Source of the DNA: Gammaproteobacteria bacterium 42_54_T18
GTDB taxonomy: Bacteria; Pseudomonadota; Gammaproteobacteria; Pseudomonadales; Ketobacteraceae
Direction: 5' to 3'
DNA length: 64,000 bases
Assembly: GCA_002163245.1 (NCBI GenBank)
Contig: MAAL01000115.1
Location: forward strand, 44,023 to 108,022
Positions 55,025-64,000 of the stretch are shown here, one piece after another (the first letter of the stretch is position 1; every line of letters starts with the position of its first letter). The translations under genes and the position numbers were made by a program. The notes under the pieces are model-generated. The model was not told where the DNA came from and made no database searches. It worked only from the letters and a program-made list of their open reading frames with translations.

Positions 55025-57184
55025 TTACAGTTCTCTTAATAATTCCGCGCGAACACAACTGAGCACTTCGTATGCGTAAGCCCCGCCAAGGTCTTCAAAT
55101 ACGGGTGTCAGTTTGATTCGATTTTCTTCATCCGAATTGGCAAACAATGCATCTCGGATACGATCAATATCATCCTCTGGCAGCTGAACAACATCCTGTA
55201 CTTCCAACTCCCCTTCTTGTATACATTTTTCTAGATGTACAAAAATCGTTTTTTCTTTAACGCCTCGCTGTTTCGCAATCATGGGTACATCCATGCCCGC
55301 TTTTAACAACGCCAAACTCTCGAGATAACTTTCGACTTTGTCTGCGCCAGGCTCGCTATCAAAACTAGATACCACATTCGTCGAATCACTGAACTCAGCC
55401 AATACGGATAGAAACGCATCACCGTATTTTTCAAGTTTACTTTGTCCGACACCGGTGATCATCAGTAACTGTTTTGGTGTTGCGGGGCGACGTTCCATCA
55501 TTTCCATCAACGACACATCACCAAAGATAATGTAAGGAGGCACGCCCTGCTCTTGCGCCAAAAATGTTCGCTTAGCTCGTAACGCTTCCCAAAGATCTCT
55601 ATCTTGATCCGAAACATGGCTAGATGCACGTGACGCTTTTTTACTGCGTAATTCGACACGATCTTTACGTAATGAAATCGACTCATCTCCACGCAACAAA
55701 GGTCGACATTTATCGGTTAATTTAAAAGCGCCAAATGCTTCTGAGTCAACTTGAATATGCCCGCGCGCAATTAATTGCCGATAAACCGATTTCCACTGAT
55801 CCGCAGATAAATCACTACCAATACCAAAGGTACTCACTGACTGATGACCATGTTGTTTTACCTTGGCGTTATCCTGTCCTCTTAAAACATCCACAAGGTG
55901 ACTTACACCAAAACGTTGGCCAGTGCGATAAATACAACTTAACGCTTTACGTGTCGCATCTGTTGCATCCCATCGTTCGGCAGGACTTATGCAATTATCA
56001 CAATTGCCGCAATGCTCCTTAGCTTCATTATCATCAAAGTAATGTAACAATGCTTCACGACGACAACTTGTTATTTCACACAAACCCAACATGGATTCCA
56101 AGCGCTGATGTTCAACTCGTTTGAATTGTTCATCTGCTTGGGAATCTGCACGCATATTCTTGAGTTTAATAACGTCTTGTAAACCATACACCATCCACGC
56201 GGTTGAGGGTTCACCATCCCGCCCTGCTCGCCCCGTCTCTTGATAATAAGATTCCACACTTTTTGGCAAATCTAAGTGAGCCACGAATCGTACATCTGGC
56301 TTATCAATCCCCATACCAAAGGCAATGGTTGCAACAACAATCACACCTTCTTCTCGCAGAAATCGTGATTGGTGACGCTTACGCGTTTCCATGGGTAACC
56401 CTGCATGATAAGGCACTACATTAAAACCCTTAGCTTGTAACCATTCTGCTGTCGATTCTACCTTTTTACGAGACAGGCAATAAACAATACCTGCGTCATT
56501 AGGATGTTCATTCTGTAAAAAGCGTAGTAACTGTTGATTTCCATTTTCTCGATGCGTAATACGGTACTGGATATTCGGGCGATCAAAACCACTGACAAAT
56601 ACACGAGAATTCTGCAACCCTAAACGCAACAAGATTTCCTGTCGCGTTTGGTTATCCGCCGTAGCCGTTAGTGCGAGTCTCGGAACGTGAGGAAACTGCT
56701 CTTGTAATATATTGAGATGAAGATAATCTGCTCTAAAATCATGGCCCCACTGAGATACACAATGAGCCTCATCAATTGCAAATAGGCTGATAGTGGCCTG
56801 TTGCAATAACGAGATTGTTCGAGGCTGCAACAATCTTTCGGGTGCTATATAAAGCACCTCCAATGATCCATCGAGTACTTCTCGTTCGACCTGTCGCGCC
56901 TCTTCCTTACTCAACATGCTATTGAGATAACGAGCTTTTATACCAAGCTGGGTTAGCGCATTTACCTGATCTTCCATCAGTGCAATAAGCGGGGAAATCA
57001 CAACTCCCACACCTGGTCTCGCTAACATTGGAATTTGGTAACACAGGGATTTTCCGCCCCCTGTAGGCATCAACACCAACGCATCATTACCTGCAATAGC
57101 AGTATTAATAATATCTTCTTGTTGCCCTCTGAATTCAGAGTAACCGAAGGTGTTTTGTAAAATTGTCTGAGCGTTTATATCCAT
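55025..57184 (-). CDS. recQ: ATP-dependent DNA helicase RecQ
   Basis: A 719-residue RecQ. Helicase motifs: Walker [14 protein letters not shown] near residue 40, [26 protein letters not shown], and [10 protein letters not shown] near 325. A zinc-binding RQC part ([17 protein letters not shown]) follows, then HRDC ([26 protein letters not shown]), and a C-terminal helix-turn-helix extension (about 100 residues, [24 protein letters not shown]) absent from the 609-residue E. coli protein. It unwinds DNA in recombination and fork repair. The gene stands alone. Confidence 0.96.
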   Translation of the reverse strand: MDINAQTILQNTFGYSEFRGQQEDIINTAIAGNDALVLMPTGGGKSLCYQIPMLARPGVGVVISPLIALMEDQVNALTQLGIKARYLNSMLSKEEARQVEREVLDGSLEVLYIAPERLLQPRTISLLQQATISLFAIDEAHCVSQWGHDFRADYLHLNILQEQFPHVPRLALTATADNQTRQEILLRLGLQNSRVFVSGFDRPNIQYRITHRENGNQQLLRFLQNEHPNDAGIVYCLSRKKVESTAEWLQAKGFNVVPYHAGLPMETRKRHQSRFLREEGVIVVATIAFGMGIDKPDVRFVAHLDLPKSVESYYQETGRAGRDGEPSTAWMVYGLQDVIKLKNMRADSQADEQFKRVEHQRLESMLGLCEITSCRREALLHYFDDNEAKEHCGNCDNCISPAERWDATDATRKALSCIYRTGQRFGVSHLVDVLRGQDNAKVKQHGHQSVSTFGIGSDLSADQWKSVYRQLIARGHIQVDSEAFGAFKLTDKCRPLLRGDESISLRKDRVELRSKKASRASSHVSDQDRDLWEALRAKRTFLAQEQGVPPYIIFGDVSLMEMMERRPATPKQLLMITGVGQSKLEKYGDAFLSVLAEFSDSTNVVSSFDSEPGADKVESYLESLALLKAGMDVPMIAKQRGVKEKTIFVHLEKCIQEGELEVQDVVQLPEDDIDRIRDALFANSDEENRIKLTPVFEDLGGAYAYEVLSCVRAELLREL

Positions 57185-57255
57185 AGGCGGAGATTATATA
57201 GAAAGGCGTACAGGATGGATATAAACGCAAATAGTCAAATTGCCTTATTAAATTA

Positions 57256-58455
57256 TTAAATGATTCGCTCTCGCCTCAATTCGCTTACATCTTGTTCACT
57301 CATGTCTAACAAATCCCTATAAACCTCATCATTGAACTCCCCTACTTCTGGGCCAGGCCACAGGGTTTCTCCTGGTGTATTAACAAGCTTAGGCACAATT
57401 GCAGGTATTTTTAAAGGCTCTCCATTAATATCAACTGACTCAAACATCTCCCTTGCTTGGTAATGCTCATCCTCGATCATATCTTCAACATTAAAAATTG
57501 GGCCCGATGGAACGCGAGCTTCATCCAAAACGGCCAACGCTTCTTTACTGGACAGTTGCCCCGCCCATGATGACAAAATGTTATCTATTTCTTCCTCATG
57601 TTCAACACGGCCTTGATTAGTGGCTACTCTTGAATCTTTCGCTAAGTCTTCATGGCCAATAGCATTCATCAAACGTATGAAAATTGAGTCGCCATTCCCT
57701 CCCACAACAATGTATTTTCCATCGCCGCAGCGGTAAGTGTTTGTCGGTACTATACCAGTAACGGTGGTACCCGACGGGTTACGTACAACCCCGGCACCAT
57801 CGTATTCCGGCACAACAGCTTCCATCATGTTGTACATTGCTTCGTATAAGGCAACGTCCACAACCTGTCCCATACCTGTTGTTTTATTCCGCTGCATCAG
57901 TGCCAGTACAATGCCAAATGCAGCATGCAGCCCTGCAAGCGAGTCTCCCATACTTAAGTTAGGTCGAACGGGCGCCTCACCTGGAAACCCATTAACTGCC
58001 CGAAAACCACTAAATCCTTCACATACCGAGGCAAACCCCGGTTTTTGCGCGAGCGGCCCCGTTTGTCCATATCCAGATATACGGGTATATACGAGCTTAG
58101 GATGAATTTCTTCAAACACCTCTGGCCCCAGCCCCCATTTCTCCATAGTTCCTGGTCGGAAGTTTTCAATAACGACATCAGATTTAAGTATTAAGGATTT
58201 AACAATTTCCCGGCCTTTTTCAGACTTTAGATCCAAAGTTACACATTTTTTATTTCTGCCTAAACTTCGCCACCATAACGATGTTCCATCTTTAACTTCT
58301 CGCCATTGTCGAATTGGGTCTCCTTTACCAGGAGGTTCAACTTTAATAACTTCCGCACCGTAATAACCCAATAATGTTCCAGCAAATGGGCCTGCTAATA
58401 ACTGGCCCAATTCAAGCACACGAACACCTGTTAACGGTTTATCTTGATGGCTCAC
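57256..58455 (-). CDS. CaiB/BaiF (family III) CoA-transferase
   Basis: A 399-residue family III CoA-transferase: N-terminal LTGVRVLELGQLLAGPFAGTLLGYYGAEVIKVEPPGKGD, VIENFRPGTMEKWGLGPE, and the GDSLAGLHAAFGIVLALMQR segment containing the catalytic Asp typical of the family. It moves CoA between carboxylic acids; substrates such as oxalate, carnitine, succinate or bile acids cannot be told apart here. It is divergent from an aldehyde dehydrogenase gene, with about 280 bp between them. The intergenic gap holds no recognised operator. Confidence 0.92.
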   Translation of the reverse strand: MSHQDKPLTGVRVLELGQLLAGPFAGTLLGYYGAEVIKVEPPGKGDPIRQWREVKDGTSLWWRSLGRNKKCVTLDLKSEKGREIVKSLILKSDVVIENFRPGTMEKWGLGPEVFEEIHPKLVYTRISGYGQTGPLAQKPGFASVCEGFSGFRAVNGFPGEAPVRPNLSMGDSLAGLHAAFGIVLALMQRNKTTGMGQVVDVALYEAMYNMMEAVVPEYDGAGVVRNPSGTTVTGIVPTNTYRCGDGKYIVVGGNGDSIFIRLMNAIGHEDLAKDSRVATNQGRVEHEEEIDNILSSWAGQLSSKEALAVLDEARVPSGPIFNVEDMIEDEHYQAREMFESVDINGEPLKIPAIVPKLVNTPGETLWPGPEVGEFNDEVYRDLLDMSEQDVSELRRERII

Positions 58456-58738
58456 GGTGATATTCCTTTTACGTTGGCTAAGTTAGCTAGTCATCTTACG
58501 CTTTACTGCTCTTCCAATAAACCGCGCTTTTGTTTCCATATCAAATCGTTTTAAATCTGCCTCAACAATTGACCGTACAGTCAGCGACCTCCCTGCCAGT
58601 TTGTAAGGTCTATTCGGTTACCAAAGCTGCGCGAAAAACAAGGGGCATTACGCAAGACAGTTGCTGTATTTTGTGATTTAATCGTGGGCAGTAAACATTA
58701 TAGCTACCCAAATAGTGACCACACAAGGATCAGATCCT

Positions 58739-60334
58739 ATGAATGCACAACCACCCATAACCTCCCCTGGCAACACAATTGCGTACAACCCTGCTACTGG
58801 TGAAGAAATCGGTACAATTGAAAATACCGACATGACAAAAGTACCGCAGATGTTTGGACAGGCGCGTAGTGCTCAAAAAATCTGGGAAGCAAAGAGCTTT
58901 TCACAACGTGCCGCTGCCATAAAAAAAATGCGCACCTACATCGTTAACCATGCTGAAAGCCTTTCTGAAGTTATCAGTCAAAGTAACGGAAAAACACGTA
59001 TCGATGCGTTAGGGACCGAAGTCTTACCTTGTACTTTGGCCTGTGATTGGTACGCAAAAAATGCAGAGAAAGTATTAAAAGAGAAAAAAATTCCCGTTGA
59101 TAGCTTGCTCTTTTTTAACAAAAAAAGTGTTATGCAGCATAAGGCACTGGGTGTTGTCGGTATTATCAGCCCTTGGAATTATCCTCTTTCAATACCATTC
59201 GGTGAAATCATTATGGGTTTAATGGCTGGTAATGCCGTTATCCTTAAAGTTGCTGCTGCTACTCCATTAGTTGGTGAAGCCATCAACAAAATCATTGCTG
59301 CAGGAGACCTCCCTACAGGATTATTTCAGCAGATCGTCGGTTCTGGTGGTGCAGTTTCCAAATCTTTTTTTGAAAACAATATCGACAAGATATTCTTCAC
59401 TGGCTCTGTTGGTGTTGGTAAACAGCTAATGTCTGAGGCAGCAGAAACGTTAACACCATTATCTCTTGAGTTAGGCGGAAATGATCCAATGATCGTTCTT
59501 GCGGATGCAGACCTAGAGCGTGCTACTAACGGAGCTGCATGGGCAGGATTTCAAAATGCAGGCCAATCTTGCGGAGGTGTAGAGCGAGTTTATGTCCACA
59601 CTTCTATTTATGATGACTTTGTTGAACTTATGGCGAAAAAAACACGAGCATTACGCCACGGTGTAGATGAAAACCATAACGTGGACATCGGTTGTTTAAC
59701 CACAAAAAACCAGCTAAATACCGTTAAAGAACATCTTGAAGACGCCATAGCGAAAGGCGCTAAAATTATTGCACAATCACAGCCAGTAGGCCCTCAGAAC
59801 GGCTACTTCCATCCAGCTACATTGTTAACAAATACAACCGATGACATGTTATTCATCCGTGATGAAACTTTCGGACCGCTAATTCCTGTGATTAAGTTTT
59901 CAACGGAAGAAGAAGCGATAGCCTTAGCAAATGACTCTCACCTTGCGCTAACAAGTTCTGTATGGACAAAGAATCTAAAGAAAGGCCGTGCCTTTGCAGC
60001 CAAACTTGAGTCAGGTGTAACCACTATCAATGATCACCTGTACACACATGGCTTATCTGAAATGCCTTGGGGTGGCTGGAAACATTCTGGTCTAGGTAGG
60101 ACACATGGGCCAGAAGGGTTATTGGAAATGACTCATGCAAAAGCAGTTAACTGGGATATATTACCATCAAAACGAAACTTATGGTGGTACCCGTTTAGCG
60201 ATGCATCTTATGAGGGTTTATTGAATGCTCAGCGTTTTGTTTATCCACGTTCGAAGAAAGAACTGGTCACCAGCGCGGCAAAACTTACTCCATTTTTAGT
60301 AGGAAAGATGTTTTCGAAGTGGAAAGTAAAGTAA
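58739..60334 (+). CDS. NAD(P)-dependent aldehyde dehydrogenase
   Basis: ALDH superfamily enzyme. The frame opens at a GTG at 58715, but the ATG at 58739 with AAGGA nine bases before is preferred (531 residues). Core motifs: GIISPWNYPLSIPFGEI (cofactor entry), FTGSVGVGKQLM, catalytic Glu in LELGGNDPMIVL, catalytic Cys in NAGQSCGGVERVYV, and ETFGPLIPVIKF. The C-terminal tail (NLWWYPFSDASYEGLLNAQRFVYP) is longer than in most ALDHs and resembles the membrane-associated or coniferyl/long-chain aldehyde groups. It oxidises an unknown aldehyde to acid. It is followed by a strong terminator hairpin. Confidence 0.93.
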   Translation: MNAQPPITSPGNTIAYNPATGEEIGTIENTDMTKVPQMFGQARSAQKIWEAKSFSQRAAAIKKMRTYIVNHAESLSEVISQSNGKTRIDALGTEVLPCTLACDWYAKNAEKVLKEKKIPVDSLLFFNKKSVMQHKALGVVGIISPWNYPLSIPFGEIIMGLMAGNAVILKVAAATPLVGEAINKIIAAGDLPTGLFQQIVGSGGAVSKSFFENNIDKIFFTGSVGVGKQLMSEAAETLTPLSLELGGNDPMIVLADADLERATNGAAWAGFQNAGQSCGGVERVYVHTSIYDDFVELMAKKTRALRHGVDENHNVDIGCLTTKNQLNTVKEHLEDAIAKGAKIIAQSQPVGPQNGYFHPATLLTNTTDDMLFIRDETFGPLIPVIKFSTEEEAIALANDSHLALTSSVWTKNLKKGRAFAAKLESGVTTINDHLYTHGLSEMPWGGWKHSGLGRTHGPEGLLEMTHAKAVNWDILPSKRNLWWYPFSDASYEGLLNAQRFVYPRSKKELVTSAAKLTPFLVGKMFSKWKVK

Positions 60335-60357
60335 GCCAATCTTAAATAAACAAGATC

Positions 60358-60399
60358 AAGAAAGGGCAAGGGAGGCAACCACCTCACCTGCCCTTTCTT
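60358..60399. terminator. Bidirectional intrinsic terminator
   Basis: AAGAAAGGGCA (60358-60368) pairs exactly with TGCCCTTTCTT (60389-60399), with an inner GGAGG/CCTCA-type extension. The A- and T-rich outer flanks give a U-rich tail in each direction. It lies between convergent genes. Confidence 0.85.
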
Positions 60400-60406
60400 C
60401 ACAATA

Positions 60407-61660
60407 TTACCAGAACAAACTCTTACGTTGACTTAACGGTACATATTCATCCTTAACAATTAACTTATCCTGCGCCAACATTTGTTGATTCACTCCACGC
60501 ACTTCATCCATTTGTGCGGCAAGTGCTTCTACTTGTCGACCAAGCGCCGTACGTTCTTCTTCTAACTTAATAACTCGACTTGCTAACGCCTCACTCCCTT
60601 CTGCAGTAACATCCAGCTTTTGCTCCGTTTCTATTACTGTACTATCTGCTTTAGTTAGCTTTTCACTTTGACCGTGAGCCGCTTTGGCAATTAATTCCAA
60701 CTGTGACAAAACAGAGCGATCACGCACATCACTTGATCCTAGCGCCTTACCTGTTTCGTTAAGTTTGGCAGTAAGCAACAGCAACCAACGCTCCATTTCA
60801 CGACGATTCATATCTACCAATTTTTTCATGTCGCCCGCTACCGCATGGGCAACCTCAAATGAGAACTCAGCATCTGCTTTGGCGGCTAGTATCACTGCCT
60901 CATTACGAGGATTTTGGGCGATAATTGTTTTTGCTCGATTAAGTGCACTTAAAGAACCGCTATAACTTAATGCCGCATAACGATCTAGAGAATAACGCCC
61001 TTCTCGTTCCACTCGTTTGCTTATGTCCTTTAAGTAAAATCGTTGAGCAGACATAATCTCTAACGCTTTTTGCTCCCTCAATAACTGTGGCAATGCTTGC
61101 TGCGCTGACTCAAATCGTCCGCGGGCCACCTTCCTTATAAGCCCCTTGTGAGCTTGCTCCAAATCCCTATATGCATAAGGATAATAGGTTTGAGCCTGGA
61201 ATTTTTTGAGCCATGTGAAATTTTCAACAGAACCCGCTAGCAAGCTATCTGAACGACGTTTATTTGCTTCCGCTCGATTGAGTGATTCTGATGCTTTTGC
61301 TAATAGTGTAAGCGTTTCTTCACCTAAACTATCGCCAAAGAACAACGATGCTGACTTGTTTATTTTCCCGGGCTCTAACTTAAATTGGTCGTAATAACGA
61401 CGCGCTTGCGCCAATGAACGTAATGCCGAAGACATATCTTCAGGAGAGAACATCGCCACGCCACCTGCCTGAGCTATTGCTATACGCTTCTCCATAGCTC
61501 CCATCTGTTGAGAAACCTGAGAAAACATTGCTTGTTCACTTACTCTTTGTTCAGACTCCTGCATCAGTTTATAGCTGTTAGTTGCACAACCAGAAAGAAA
61601 CAGCACATGGCCTAATAACACAGCCAACACCACACGTGAAATACAACGAGAACGATCCAT
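60407..61660 (-). CDS. Coiled-coil outer-membrane-type lipoprotein
   Basis: A 417-residue lipoprotein from the ATG at 61660: signal MDRSRCISRVVLAVLLGHVLFLSGC with a lipobox LSGC, then Ala-, Lys- and Glu-rich helices throughout. The C-terminal part (about 340-410) forms a coiled coil (KLEEERTALGRQVEALAAQMDEV). The frame is open to 61732, but the first 24 residues do not fit a lipoprotein signal. Function unknown; similar to uncharacterised proteobacterial lipoproteins. Not an OmpA-domain protein, since no peptidoglycan-binding motif is seen. No Asp at +2, so outer-membrane sorting is likely. Confidence 0.82.
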   Translation of the reverse strand: MDRSRCISRVVLAVLLGHVLFLSGCATNSYKLMQESEQRVSEQAMFSQVSQQMGAMEKRIAIAQAGGVAMFSPEDMSSALRSLAQARRYYDQFKLEPGKINKSASLFFGDSLGEETLTLLAKASESLNRAEANKRRSDSLLAGSVENFTWLKKFQAQTYYPYAYRDLEQAHKGLIRKVARGRFESAQQALPQLLREQKALEIMSAQRFYLKDISKRVEREGRYSLDRYAALSYSGSLSALNRAKTIIAQNPRNEAVILAAKADAEFSFEVAHAVAGDMKKLVDMNRREMERWLLLLTAKLNETGKALGSSDVRDRSVLSQLELIAKAAHGQSEKLTKADSTVIETEQKLDVTAEGSEALASRVIKLEEERTALGRQVEALAAQMDEVRGVNQQMLAQDKLIVKDEYVPLSQRKSLFW

Positions 61661-62191
61661 TACAACACCACTTGCCTTAACGGCACTACTTGAGAATTGA
61701 GAAAAAAGAGGGTATGAATGAAGCGTAAGCAATATTTTCCAATCTCGTCATAATATAAAGCACTTAAAAATGCCATCCATAGATGAGACAAAAATATCCT
61801 TTAAAATCAACTATCTAAATACAACCCTCTATAACCTCTCCCTCTATTAAAAGCGACTCTAATACAATTTTATTTTGGTCGTGGTAGCCAAAACAAACGT
61901 ATAACACTCAACCAAACCAACGCCACAAAATCGTCATAATTTAGTCACTCCATACATTAGGGGCTAAGGCCCTGTTTTTATTCTTAATAGTACGAACACC
62001 CCTTCAATAGCCAAAAAATAATACTGAATGCGTGAGCATTTTACCCAATCTAGAACAAACTAATTCCCACCTCATAACCAAGCGATAGAAATAGCCGCTG
62101 CAAGCATTCTGCTCCTGGCAGTTACCCCTTAAGACGTACTAAGCTATGCTTAGAGAGTGAAAACAATCGACTGGCAGCACTACCCATAGGT
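61661..62191. other. 530-bp intergenic region
   Basis: No gene of credible length is seen on either strand. A short stem AGGG...CCCT followed by a T-rich stretch (about 61958-61985) is a weak terminator-like element but has no upstream rightward gene to end. The rest is AT-rich. It probably holds promoters for the lipoprotein and the solute-binding gene. Confidence 0.5.
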
Positions 62192-63004
62192 ATGCTTGTG
62201 ATATCACTCTCTTTTATTGCCACCTATATTAACAAGCTATCTGTAGATCTATGTGGCGGGCGTTCCTGTTTGCTACTTTGTTTCATTTTTTTCAGTGGAT
62301 ACCTCCCCGCCCCTCTGCAAAGCCAAGAAAACAAGACGTTACAAATCAGAACAATATCCATTTCCCCATATGGAATAATATCCGAAGGTAAATTTAGCGG
62401 TATTTATTATGATCTAGCCAACACTCTTGCTAGGGAAACGGGCTACAAAGTTAGCCATGGAGTCTACCCTTACGCGCGCATTATACACGAACTCAAATAC
62501 GGAAAAACCGATCTAACCATCATGTTCAAGTACAAAGAACTTGAAGATCATGTGACATACATTGCCCCTCTTCCTTCATTAAAAAATGTTGTCATTGGCC
62601 TTAAAGGAAGCCATTTCCCCAACATACGGAGCTTAAAGGATAAAAACATTGCTTACTTACGAGGGGCTAAATTTAGCGATAAAATTGATAGCGACACTAA
62701 TATTTCAAAAACTTCAATAAGAGACTTTGATCAAGGTATCAACATGCTACTTGCTAAACGTGTTGATGCAATTATTGGCCCACTGGATCCAATAATGGTG
62801 GCGTTTAATAAACTCAATATAACTGGAGACCACGCTAAATCCACTCTTGGTTCCCCTCTAATTGTCTCGGAACGAACCCCCTGGGTACAGCTGTCTAAAC
62901 ATAGTAAAAGTGGTATATCAATCAACAAGCTCACTGAGCATTTTCAACATATACTCGAACGAGGCGAACTTGAAAGGCTACGTCAGCACTATATGACGCC
63001 TTAA
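62192..63004 (+). CDS. Periplasmic family-3 solute-binding-like protein
   Basis: A 270-residue secreted protein: signal region (residues about 25-45, SCLLLCFIFFSGYLPAPLQSQ), then a type-II binding fold with LANTLARETGYKVSHGVYPYARIIHELKYGKTDLTIMF, IAYLRGAKF, and MLLAKRVDAIIGP. It resembles amino-acid binding proteins and the stand-alone versions found beside signalling genes. No ABC permease or ATPase is near, so it may sense rather than transport. The DISM-domain sensor starts 78 bp downstream in the same direction, supporting a sensory partner. The first about 20 residues may precede the true start. Confidence 0.82.
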   Translation: MLVISLSFIATYINKLSVDLCGGRSCLLLCFIFFSGYLPAPLQSQENKTLQIRTISISPYGIISEGKFSGIYYDLANTLARETGYKVSHGVYPYARIIHELKYGKTDLTIMFKYKELEDHVTYIAPLPSLKNVVIGLKGSHFPNIRSLKDKNIAYLRGAKFSDKIDSDTNISKTSIRDFDQGINMLLAKRVDAIIGPLDPIMVAFNKLNITGDHAKSTLGSPLIVSERTPWVQLSKHSKSGISINKLTEHFQHILERGELERLRQHYMTP

Positions 63005-63082
63005 CAATAAATATCCCGTAGCAATGTATTCAATCGACTATACTTCACAACAAACACTTTTGTCATTACACAATAAAAATGG

Positions 63083-63919
63083 ATGTATTTTAACGTGGCA
63101 ATTAACAACTTCATAAGGATTCAGATTCTAGCAATTATAATAATATTGGGAAATCTAACCCCCGTATTTAGCGCTGACTTTGATCCTGAAAATATCAACA
63201 CTGCCTATCTCTCCGACGACACCAACATCATTGATCTACTACCTCATTCATTATCATCCATTGAAAACACGATATCATCCATCGATGACATTTATAAAAA
63301 CACCACATGGAACACAATAAAAAGCGACACAATAAATTTAGGGATGACCTCTTCTGCGCTTTGGATAACGACATCTATCACCAGCAATAAAAGCCTTAAT
63401 CAAAAACAGTTCTATTTAAGATTCAGCAACCCTGAATTAAGTGACATCAAAGTCTATCAAGACAAAAACCTCATTTCTGAACCCGGCCAACGCCATAATT
63501 TTAATAACAGAGTTATTTCTCTTCCTGAATTTGTTGTTCCTATTACATTCACCAAAAATAGCATTACAACGTTAACCATTCGCATAACATCATCTGGATC
63601 ATTACGAACCGGTATCACCTTGCACTCTGGGCACAATCTATTTTCAATACAAAACAAACAGAGCTTGATGGTTGGTGGTTACTACGGGTTAGCTAGTTTA
63701 CTTTGCCTTCTGTTTTTTGGATTCTATATATTCTCGAAAGAAAATATATATTTATGGGTATCTCTTTCACTGGGATCGCTCATCATGTTGCAACTAAACA
63801 TTGATGGCTTCCTTTACCAATATGGGTATCAGGAACAACCGAATTGGTTCTTTTCATTTCTCCTTATTCCGACCATTATTGCATATATTACAACTCACTG
63901 CTGTCCCACAGTTTCATAA
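63083..63919 (+). CDS. 7TMR-DISM sensor protein, N-terminal part (truncated or frameshifted)
   Basis: A 278-residue frame with a signal peptide (ILAIIIILGNLTPVFSA), a 7TMR-DISMED2 extracellular domain (LGMTSSALWITTSI, KQFYLRFSNPELSDIKVYQ, FVVPITF), and the first helices of the 7TMR-DISM membrane region (SLMVGGYYGLASLLCLLFFGFYIF, IYLWVSLSLGSLIML). It stops at 63919, where family members would continue with about four more helices and a GGDEF or kinase domain. Both other frames stay open from there to the window end. So the gene is probably frameshifted, or it ends early; the last about 80 bp do not settle it. Confidence 0.7.
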   Translation: MYFNVAINNFIRIQILAIIIILGNLTPVFSADFDPENINTAYLSDDTNIIDLLPHSLSSIENTISSIDDIYKNTTWNTIKSDTINLGMTSSALWITTSITSNKSLNQKQFYLRFSNPELSDIKVYQDKNLISEPGQRHNFNNRVISLPEFVVPITFTKNSITTLTIRITSSGSLRTGITLHSGHNLFSIQNKQSLMVGGYYGLASLLCLLFFGFYIFSKENIYLWVSLSLGSLIMLQLNIDGFLYQYGYQEQPNWFFSFLLIPTIIAYITTHCCPTVS

Positions 63920-64000
63920 CATCGACAACTGTTTGTTTTTATCTGGCTCGTCATCAATTGGTGGCGAGAACAAATCGTACAAATTTCTTCGATCAAAAAG

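Noticed and set aside
61958..61985. GC stem followed by T-rich stretch resembling a terminator
   Set aside because: The stem is only about four base pairs with a mismatch if extended, and no rightward gene precedes it.

Overview
The window looks like chromosomal DNA of a gammaproteobacterium, probably marine and of moderate GC. This is inferred from the gene repertoire: a hydroxamate siderophore NRPS, TonB systems, a nickel SOD, NnrU, RecQ and GGDEF/EAL signalling. I cannot name the genus. No rRNA, tRNA, CRISPR array or transposase gene was recognised.

Region 1 (1-22.8 kb) is a siderophore locus. A leftward operon reads ABC exporter (PvdE type), ornithine N5-monooxygenase (PvdA type), MbtH, TonB-dependent receptor, then a giant NRPS that runs off the left edge. 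A hydroxamate acetyltransferase and a siderophore-interacting ferric reductase diverge from it. The visible NRPS is C-A-T / C-A-T / C-A-T-E / C-A-T-E(partial). The pocket residues I read by eye suggest alternating N5-acyl-N5-hydroxyornithine and serine, with D residues from modules 3 and 4.

Region 2 (22.8-33.9 kb) holds an NnrU protein and a MarR regulator with a perfect 33-bp palindromic operator. Next is a cobalamin riboswitch in front of a B12 uptake operon (btuB-F-C-unknown-D-unknown). A leftward exbB-exbD-tonB operon follows, and then a nickel SOD gene preceded by a Fur-like box.

Region 3 (33.9-38.9 kb) is a leftward group: DUF2325 protein, a 53-aa membrane peptide, an 89-aa unknown and CysH. 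It starts at a perfect 75-bp palindrome centred on an exact 7-1-7 Fur box. A PIN-PhoH ATPase and an acyltransferase lie upstream.

Region 4 (38.9-45.1 kb) encodes an HDOD histidine kinase, a receiver-PAS-GGDEF-EAL protein and a secreted protein with one CxxCH haem site.

Region 5 (45.1-52.7 kb) is the most striking. After a LysR regulator and a GST-like protein come, in tight succession, a PLP enzyme, a PIN-like unknown, a DapA-family lyase, a haem-oxygenase-like diiron oxygenase, a small Rieske protein, a DoxX membrane protein and a PRMT-like methyltransferase. The first four match in kind and order the RohP-Q-R-S enzymes that convert arginine to the nitroimidazole azomycin. The last genes suggest an elaborated, methylated product.

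Region 6 (52.7-64 kb) is mostly housekeeping or metabolic: a Tat-exported PhoD phosphatase, RecQ, a CaiB-type CoA-transferase, an aldehyde dehydrogenase, a coiled-coil lipoprotein, a solute-binding protein and a broken or truncated 7TMR-DISM sensor at the right edge.
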